Shown here: positions 7,591-13,533 of the stretch, piece after piece
How positions within the stretch are numbered: the first letter of the stretch is position 1
Layout: each line of letters begins with the position of its first letter
Source: Nitrososphaerales archaeon TH5894
GTDB taxonomy: Archaea; Thermoproteota; Nitrososphaeria; Nitrososphaerales; Nitrososphaeraceae
DNA length: 13,533 nucleotides
Assembly: GCA_014523485.1 (NCBI GenBank)
Contig: JAATVK010000049.1
Location: 1-13,533, forward strand
Direction: 5' to 3'
Translations under genes and position numbers: made by a program
The notes under the pieces: model-generated
Database searches by the model: none
What the model was told of the DNA's origin: nothing
What the model saw: only the letters and a program-made list of their open reading frames with translations

Positions 7591-7600
7591 ATAATAAATA
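7591..7600 (+). promoter_or_regulatory. TATA-like box for the phosphoesterase gene
   Basis: ATAATAAATA lies 22-31 nt before the GTG start at 7622. It supports that start as leaderless; there is no Shine-Dalgarno match just upstream of the GTG. Confidence 0.35.
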
Positions 7601-7621
7601 GACTACAAAAGTGATAGTGAT

Positions 7622-8401
7622 GTGACTAAAGCTACCCCTATCAATTTTCATGCAGCTCTATCATTAGAATATGTTGATAATGGAGGTGAAAAAAAAAAAT
7701 TCTTAGTAATTTCTGATCTTCACCTAGGATCCGAAACAGATCTAATAAAAAAGGGTATAACAATTGATTCACAGAGTGTCTCAAGAGATTTACTAAAAGA
7801 AATTGATGCATTAAAAGCATTACATTCCTTTAATGCCATTATTATTTTGGGAGATTTAAAAAGCTCCATCACCCATATTACAAAAAATGAATGGGAAACA
7901 ATACCTATTTTTCTTAAAGAATTATCTTTAGATATGGATATATTTTTAATTCCAGGAAACCATGATGCGAATATAAATTTATTGGTACCAGATTCGGTAA
8001 TAGTATGTAATCCTAGTGGATTAATTATTGATGATATATTATTAATTCATGGACACACAATCCCTCAAAAAACTCAATTTAATATAAACAAAATTATTAT
8101 GGGTCATATTCATCCTATTTTTATTAATTCCAATAGCGTTCTTCATGGTAAAAGATTATGGATATATCTAAAGGTAAAAAAAGAATCTATTTTTGGATTA
8201 AAAACGAAAGGTATAATTGAAATAATAATTATTCCTACTTTTAATAAATATTTTTATTCTTTAGGGTATCATAAAGAGTCTAGATCTATATCACCACTAA
8301 TTAGACAAATAATCAAAAATGATGCGATCCTTTCAGGATCCTTGTTCACGTTAGAGGGATCCCTTATAGGAGAAACTCAAGAAATAAAAAATTTATTCTA
8401 A
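7622..8401 (+). CDS. Calcineurin-like metallophosphoesterase (COG1407-like)
   Basis: A 259-residue predicted two-metal phosphoesterase. The five metal-binding blocks are present in order: SDLHLG (31-36, Asp32 and His34), GDLKSS (77-82, Asp78), GNHD (112-115, Asn113 and His114), HGHT (143-146) and GHIHP (161-165). This order, and the GDLK wording, match the archaeal ICC-like COG1407 family; its usual GDxKH is GDLKS here. Members have been found near Lhr-type helicases and are suspected of a role in nucleic-acid metabolism, but the substrate is unknown. The start is GTG at 7622. An internal GGAGGTGA at 7683-7690 is not followed by a start codon and simply encodes Gly-Gly-Glu. The last nine bases overlap the end of carB on the opposite strand. 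Confidence 0.87.
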   Translation: MTKATPINFHAALSLEYVDNGGEKKKFLVISDLHLGSETDLIKKGITIDSQSVSRDLLKEIDALKALHSFNAIIILGDLKSSITHITKNEWETIPIFLKELSLDMDIFLIPGNHDANINLLVPDSVIVCNPSGLIIDDILLIHGHTIPQKTQFNINKIIMGHIHPIFINSNSVLHGKRLWIYLKVKKESIFGLKTKGIIEIIIIPTFNKYFYSLGYHKESRSISPLIRQIIKNDAILSGSLFTLEGSLIGETQEIKNLF

Positions 8402-11400
8402 GTTGGTTATTGAATCATTTATTTTTAAATATTTTTTAAGCGGTTCAATAGTAGGGGAATTTGTCTGTAGCCATTGGAGAGTTTTTATAAATGCCGAAGA
8501 GGCCTCCAATGTGGTCATTACAGGAATACCCATTTCTACAGCTTTTCTTCTTATATAGTATTCATCATTTAACATATTCAGGTATTTTTCCATCGTGGAA
8601 GTAGACGGAATATTGATAATAAAATCTATTTTATGTTGATACAAAAGATCAATAATATTTGGCTTTCTTTCGGGTTCGTTTATTTTATAAACTCTTTGAA
8701 TATCTTTAATTCCATTCATTTCTAAGAAATCAGCAGTGTGTTCGGTAGCCATGATTTTATAATCCATTGATGTCATGAGAGATATAACTGGTAGTAATTT
8801 TTCCTTATTTATCTGTCCTCCTATTGTAATTAATGAAGTTCCTTTTTTTGGTAAAGAATAACCTGCAGCTATGTAAGATTTACTTAGTGCGTCGTAAAAA
8901 CTAGTTCCAAAACAAGCTACTTCCCCCGTAGAATGCATTTCAACACCAAGAACTATATCCGCACCTTCTAATTGCATGAATGAAAATTGAGGAACTTTTA
9001 TAGCGAATCCAGTTGTTTTCAGCCATAGTTCTTCATGGATATTAGGTAAAGGTTTATTCAACATTGCTCTTGCGGATAAGTCGATAAGATTTATGCGTAC
9101 AAATTTTGAAACAAAAGGCATAGATCTCGATGCTCTTATATTGGCTTCTATCACCAACACTTCCTCATTTTTAACTATGAATTGAATATTAAAAGGTCCT
9201 GATACATTCAATGCTCTTACGATCTTATTAGAATAATCTGTTATAGTATCCATTATATTTCTTGTTAATCCCCATGGAGGTAAAGACATCATTGCATCTC
9301 CTGAATGAATACCAGCATTATCTATATGTTCTATTATAGCGCCAATAATTACCTTATCTTTGGACCCTACACCATCTACTTCCACTTCAGATGCATCTTG
9401 GAAAAATTTACTGATTACTATTGGATGATCTGGACTTACCACAGTTGCATTCTCTATAAATTTTTCTAACTGCTTATCATCCCACACAACTTTCATAGCC
9501 GCCCCACTCAGAACATAAGAAGGTCTTACCAATACTGGATACTGTACTGATTCAGAAAACATCTTTGCCTCATTAAGATTCGAAAATTTTTTCCAGGGAG
9601 GTTGAGCAATATTTAAAGAATCTAAAAGTTTGGAAAACTTTTCTCGATCTTCTGCTCTATCAACATCATAACTAGAGGTTCCTATTATCTTTGCACCATT
9701 CTTTGCCAAATTCTGTGTCAAATTGTTAGCAGTTTGACCACCTACACATGTGATTATACCATCTGATTTCTCTTTTTCATAGATATCCAGAACCCTTTCT
9801 AATGTAATCTCTTCAAAGTATAAACGATCTGAAATATCAAAATCTGTCGAAACGGTTTCTGGATTACAATTTATTACTGAGACAGAGTTGATGTCATTAT
9901 TTTTTAAACCCATAACCATATTTACTGTTCCCCAATCAAATTCAACACTACTTCCAATTCGATATGGACCTGCACCCAATACTATTGCATTTTTACCTTT
10001 GTTCTTAATTTTGACATCGTCGTACTGTCCACCATATGTAAGATATAGATAATTTGTCTGTGCTGGCCATTCAGCAGCAAGGGTATCAATTTGTTTTATT
10101 ACTGGTTCAATTCCAAATGTCTTCCTAATATGTCTCACCTGATATTCATCTAGATTGAAATAATAAGCTAATTGTTTATCGGAAAATCCCAAGCTTTTTG
10201 CTTCTCTTATCATCTTTTTATGAAAATTATTTGACGAATTTTTTAATTTTTGTTCCATTTCTATGATATTTTTTATTTTGTTTAAAAACCATGGATCGAT
10301 ACTAGATAATTCATTTATTCTTTCAATTGTCATTCCAAAATCAATTGCTTTAACTACATCCGTCAAAATGTTGTCATTAGGATTTAAAAGAGAATATTCT
10401 ATATTTTCTAATTCTAGTATCACTTTTTCTTCTGATCTATTATTGCCTACAATTCCAATTTTCCCAATATCGCACATTCTAACTGCTTTTTGTATTGCCT
10501 CCTCAAATGTTCGTCCTATAGCCATTACTTCACCGACAGATTTCATAGTAGTTCCAAGTCTAGTATTCACTTTTTCAAATTTATTAAAGTCCCATCGTGG
10601 CATTTTCACTACAATATAATCTAAAGATGGTTCAAACAAAGCTGTAGTTTTTTTTGTCACTTTGTTTATTAATTCATCTAAGGTATAACCAAGTCCCAAT
10701 TTGGCAGCCATGTAAGCTAAAGGATAACCAGTTGCTTTACTGGCTAAAGCAGATGATCTTGATAGTCTAGCATTGATTTCTATTGCGCAATATTTTTCAG
10801 AAGAAGGTTCCAGACCAAATTGAATATTACATTCACCTATTATACCACATTCATTTGTCGCCCACATAGCCGCTGAACGGAGCATATGATATTCATAATT
10901 ATTAAGTGTCTGTGACGGAGCTACTACTATATTATCACCAGTATGCACTTTCATACCAAGTACATTTTCCATATTACAAACTATTATATTATTTCCTTTG
11001 TGATCTCGCATAACCTCATATTCTATTTGTTTCCAATGACCAACATATTTTTCAATAAGTACTTGTTCACTCATACTTAGAGCAATACCACGATGTACAA
11101 TTTCTTGAAGCTCGTATTCATTGTGTGCTACTCCTCCTCCTTTTCCTCCCAATGTATATGCAACTCTTACAATAACTGGATAACCAATATTTTTGGCAAC
11201 TCTTATTGCTTCTTCTACAGAATAGGCTGGTGCGCTAGATAATACAGGAACATTACATTTCTGCATTGCTTCTTTAAAAAGCTGTCTATTTTCTGTTCTC
11301 TCTATACCTTCGATAGGTGTACCCAGAACTTGAGTCCCATATTTATTTAGTATCCCTTCTTTGAATAAAGCCATTCCACAATTAAGTGCAGTTTGTCCAC

Positions 11401-11701
11401 CAAATGATAACATTATAGAATCAGGTCTTTCTATTTCCAATATTCTGGATACATATTCTTTAGTAATAGGCAATAGATATACGACATCAGAAAATCTAGT
11501 ATCTGTTTGAATAGTAGCAATATTAGGATTAATTAGAACAGTCTTTACCTCATCTTCTTTTAGAGCTTTTAGACATTGAGAACCAGAGTAGTCAAATTAG
11601 CGGCTAGAATCCTAACTTTCGCCTGCTTCTCCGATTTTGATTGCACCACTACCCAATACCACAACTTTTTTTATAGTTTCTCTTCTTGGAATTTTTTTCA
11701 C
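8393..11701 (-). CDS. carB: Carbamoyl-phosphate synthase large subunit, interrupted by a 21-nt putative intron
   Basis: Makes carbamoyl phosphate from bicarbonate, ammonia (from CarA) and two ATP, for pyrimidine and arginine synthesis. Two exons, 11701-11618 (28 codons from GTG) and 11596-8393, give 1095 residues, the usual length. Exon 1 reads KKVVVLGSGAIKIGEAGE and exon 2 continues FDYSGSQCLKAL; the 21 nt between them carry TAG and TAA in frame. Downstream are FGGQTALN (93-100), ATP-grasp TLGGKGGG (176-183), EINARLSRSS, the second-half GAGPYRIGSSVEFDW (569-583), CVGGQTANN (645-653), PSYVLSGAAM (720-729), EANIRASRSMPF (845-856) and an MGS-like regulatory domain from about 945. The GTG at 11701 lies 16 nt past the carA stop, with AAAGGT five nt before it as a possible ribosome site. 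A start inside exon 2 (for example TTG at 11473) would remove the first pre-ATP-grasp strand, so I reject it. Confidence 0.93.
11597..11617 (-). other. Putative 21-nt BHB (tRNA-type) intron in the carB mRNA
   Basis: Minus-strand insert between the Glu28 and Phe29 codons (phase 0). From 5' to 3': A (11617), GUUAG (11616-11612), loop GAUU (11611-11608), CUAGC (11607-11603), CGCU (11602-11599), AA (11598-11597). GUUAG/CUAGC forms a 5-bp inner stem (one G-U). Exon GGCG (11623-11620) pairs with CGCU as the 4-bp central helix (one G-U). The 5' bulge is AA^A and the 3' bulge AA^U, so both boundaries fall after the second bulge base, as for archaeal tRNA-splicing endonuclease. The outer helix is imperfect: AGCA/UGACU with a bulged A, then GGAG/CUCU. 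Removal restores the conserved GEAGEFDYSGSQ. Two in-frame stops make read-through unlikely. Confidence 0.85.
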
Positions 11702-11717
11702 CCCTTACCTTTGATAT

Positions 11718-12949
11718 TTAAGTTTCTTTATTAGATAATTTTTCTCTCTTATTTAAATTAACGATTTCTTTAAATTTATCAAATACATAATTACAATCAT
11801 TAGGTCCTGGAGATGCTTCAGGATGAAATTGGACAGCAAGAATTGGTTTGTTATTATGAATTATACCTTCTATGGTATTATCGTCTGGATTATAAAACCA
11901 CGGTCGAAAATCTGTAGAAGTAAGAGTTCCAGGATCTATCCCATATCCATGATTCTGACTTGTTATATAAGATAAACTATTTTCTTTATTAATACATGAT
12001 TTATTTTGTCCTCTATGTCCGTATTTTAGTTTATAGGTATCTGCACCAGCAGACAATGCAAGTATTTGATTTCCTAAACATATTCCCAGAGTGGGTACAG
12101 ATGTATCTATAAGCTTTTTAGCTGTGTCTATTGTAGGTTTACATATTTTTGGATCCCCTGGTCCATTACTTATTATAACTCCTACAGGATTATAAGATAA
12201 GATTTTTTCATAAGTGGAATCCCATGGAACCTGAACAACTCGAAAGCCAATCTTTAATAAGTGTCTAATGATACTGAATTTAGTTCCCGTATCCAATAAA
12301 ACTAAAACATCCTTATCATTCTCACCATATATTTTTACATTATTAGAACTGACTAATGACATAAAATTTTTGGTATTATAATTTTCAACATTTATTATTT
12401 TCCTATAATCAATTTTATTTATTGGTTCATCAGATACTGTCAAAACTCCCATCATAACTCCTTTTTGACGAATTATTTTTGTTAGCTCTCTTGTGTCAAC
12501 ACCATATATCCCAGGTATTTTTTCTTCATACAACCATTCATCTAATGTCTTAACACAGTTCCAATGACTAGCCACATTCGATAAAGAATGAATAACGAGT
12601 CCTTTAGGTTGTATTTTTTCAGATTCAAAATATTTCGGTATTCCAAATTCATCTAAGATATTCTTGTCTGGTACACCATAATTTCCAATTAATGGATATG
12701 TCATACTCAATATTTGACCGCTATAGGAGGGATCTGTTAGGCTTTCTGTATATCCGACCATCCCTGTGTTAAATACGATTTCTCCTGCGGTTTGACTAGG
12801 ATAACCAAACCCAATTCCTGAAAAGGATTTGCCATTTTCTAGTAATAACTTTGCATAGAAACCAGTATATTTAGAATATAGTATTGGAATTTTTTATCTA
12901 GAATATTACTATAATAACAAAATTTAAGTTTTGCTAATGGTGTGTTCAT
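11718..12949 (-). CDS. carA: Carbamoyl-phosphate synthase small subunit; N-terminus split between frames
   Basis: Glutamine amidotransferase subunit that supplies ammonia to CarB. The conserved body reads AKLLLENGKSFSGIGFGYPS, then GEIVFNTGMVGYTESLTDPS, IGNYGVP, GVDTREL, and a class I amidotransferase domain: SNGPGDP, nucleophile Cys in LGICLGNQ (residue 228 counted from the Met at 12761), SQNHGYGID and QFHPEA with His313 and Glu315. The problem is the start. The body frame is open from 12893, but there is no ATG, GTG or TTG before the Met at 12761, which lies inside conserved sequence. The ATG at 12949, 11 nt past the upstream stop, encodes MNTPLAKL in another frame. Joining 12949-12925 to 12844-11718 gives MNTPLAKLILENGKSF and 383 residues, the expected length. 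The coordinates used here follow that reading; a non-standard ATT start at 12890 is the alternative. Confidence 0.75.
12845..12924 (-). other. Candidate second intron in carA (weaker than carB)
   Basis: An 80-nt, very AT-rich segment whose removal would join MNTPLAKL to ILENGKSF in frame. Exon AACU (12930-12927) can pair with AGUU (12850-12847) in a 4-bp central helix, all Watson-Crick, and the implied cuts fall in 3-nt bulges UA^A and AU^U. UUAG (12937-12934) and CUAG (12942 side of exon 2, 12842-12839) can add an outer helix, but across an internal loop. The inner helix is poor. This is therefore only a partial BHB-like structure, reported because the reading frame needs an explanation here. 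Confidence 0.3.
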
Positions 12950-12960
12950 AATTTGTTGAT

Positions 12961-13533
12961 TTAATTTTCATTTTCTTCGTCGTTTTCATCATTTATTAAA
13001 AAATTTACTGTGTCTGTATCAATCTGACCTTTTTCATCCATCACAATTAACTTAAATCCTAATGAGTTTTCTTCTAGACCTTCTGGGATTGGAAATGAAT
13101 AGATCATTGAATTACTTGTATTTGTTTTACTTTCTGAATTTTCTGTTTGTTTCCATAAATAACTACTTATTTTACCTTCAGCATCAAAACTAGCTGAGGC
13201 ATCCAACACAATGTTCTGATCACTCGTGATTACTTGGTCTAGTCCAGCATTAGCTATTGGTTTTCTATCTTTGGATTTTGAATTGGGATCATCAGCCTGC
13301 ATTTGTAGATTTGGCATAACTGAAGAATTTAATTCAGAAACTTGCGAAATTAATTTATCATTTTCATTGTCAATTGAATTTCCTATTGTTTTATTGCCAA
13401 TTAATTCATTAGTTGATACGAGATTTGATTTCTTATAATATAATTCTCTTATAATTGGTTCATTATTATTTCTACTGCTTTCGTCATCCTCTTCTTCATC
13501 GCTAGCATTTCTACTGCTTTCGTCATCCTCTTC
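12961..13533 (-). CDS. PKD-like domain protein with acidic repeats (5' end outside window)
   Basis: Partial; the frame stays open to the right edge, leaving 190 residues. A beta-rich domain near the C-terminus has the PKD/Ig-like signature: PIANAGLDQVITSDQNIVLD, ASASFDAEGKISSYLWKQT, then a strand ending GFKLIVMDEKGQIDTDTVNF. Such domains are usually found in secreted or surface proteins. The tail is acidic (NDENDEENEN). Upstream lies a Ser/Asn-rich linker and, at the edge, a 13-residue acidic repeat starting EEDDESSRN. The Met at 13317 is internal, not the start, because coding continues upstream of it. The N-terminus, where a signal peptide would be, is not visible. The gene ends 11 nt before the ATG proposed for carA, so co-transcription is possible. 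No specific function can be assigned. Confidence 0.7.
   Translation of the reverse strand, partial: EEDDESSRNASDEEEDDESSRNNNEPIIRELYYKKSNLVSTNELIGNKTIGNSIDNENDKLISQVSELNSSVMPNLQMQADDPNSKSKDRKPIANAGLDQVITSDQNIVLDASASFDAEGKISSYLWKQTENSESKTNTSNSMIYSFPIPEGLEENSLGFKLIVMDEKGQIDTDTVNFLINDENDEENEN
13468..13533 (-). repeat. 39-nt tandem repeat coding for an acidic 13-residue unit
   Basis: A 27-bp block is present twice, identically, at 13507-13533 and 13468-13494, with a 39-bp period. Each copy encodes EEDDESSRN on the minus strand. The second copy is followed by diverged sequence (NNEP), and the array may continue past the window edge. It keeps the reading frame, as expected of a linker that grows or shrinks in whole units. 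Confidence 0.8.

Noticed and set aside
7683..7690. Strong Shine-Dalgarno-like GGAGGTGA
   Set aside because: No ATG, GTG or TTG follows at a suitable distance in any useful frame; it encodes Gly-Gly-Glu in the phosphoesterase.
10263..10619. Plus-strand open frame of 118 codons, hydrophobic in look
   Set aside because: Antisense to carB; the Ile/Leu/Ser richness comes from the AT-rich reverse strand.
8393..11473. carB as a shorter gene starting at TTG 11473
   Set aside because: Conserved CarB sequence continues upstream to 11701 in the same frame apart from the 21-nt insert; the short form would lack the first nucleotide-binding strand.
11597..11617. carB as a pseudogene inactivated by an indel
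   Set aside because: The rest of the 1095-codon frame is intact with all motifs, and the insert is a multiple of three that folds with splice sites in the right place. Decay would be unlikely to give this.
13226..13438. Plus-strand open frame of 70 codons
   Set aside because: Antisense to the PKD-like protein gene, which has recognisable domain wording on the other strand.
1..13533. tRNA, rRNA or CRISPR arrays
   Set aside because: I found no cloverleaf-like segment, no GC-rich RNA island and no regularly spaced repeats other than the 39-nt coding repeat at the right edge.

Overview
The window is AT-rich and reads as archaeal, most likely from an ammonia-oxidising thaumarchaeon (Nitrososphaeria; a Nitrososphaera/Nitrosocosmicus-like genome is my best guess, from family resemblance only). 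The signs are an archaeal-type HTH regulator, a beta-CASP nuclease, a COG1407-type phosphoesterase, a CarB with archaeal N-terminal wording, TATA-like boxes about 22-32 nt upstream of several starts (leaderless transcripts), frequent TTG/GTG starts, and an apparent bulge-helix-bulge (BHB) intron in an mRNA.

Layout. 31-438 (-): small HTH regulator, divergent from a flavin/F420-type LLM-class oxidoreductase (624-1706, +). 1756-2820 (-): beta-CASP metallo-beta-lactamase nuclease, convergent with the oxidoreductase and divergent from purN (2959-3576, +), which is followed by a small SWIM zinc-finger protein (3613-3921, +). 3922-4763 has no intact gene but holds a decayed IS6-like insertion sequence (about 3973-4703). 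purD (4764-6038, +) converges, with a 4-nt stop-codon overlap, on a two-gene folate operon, folD then 5-formyl-THF cyclo-ligase (7466 to 6035, -). A phosphoesterase (7622-8401, +) overlaps the end of carB by 9 nt. carA-carB (12949 to 8393, -) follows a partial gene for a PKD-like, acidic protein that runs off the right edge.

Biochemically most of the window is one-carbon and nucleotide supply. FolD and the cyclo-ligase provide 10-formyl- and 5,10-methenyl-THF, PurN uses 10-formyl-THF, PurD makes the PurN substrate GAR, and CarAB makes carbamoyl phosphate for pyrimidines and arginine.

The main discovery is in carB. The conserved block GEAGE|FDYSGSQ is interrupted by exactly 21 nt (11597-11617, minus strand) containing two in-frame stops. 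The insert plus its flanks folds as a BHB motif: a 5-bp inner stem with a GAUU loop, then a 4-bp central helix between exon and intron, with both splice points falling after the second nucleotide of an A-rich bulge. Cutting there restores an uninterrupted 1095-residue CarB. This strongly suggests a tiny mRNA intron removed by the tRNA-splicing endonuclease. carA next door is also odd: no ATG, GTG or TTG lies in frame upstream of its conserved N-terminus, and an ATG 188 nt upstream encodes a fitting N-terminus in another frame. A second, less certain, intron (about 80 nt) would join them.
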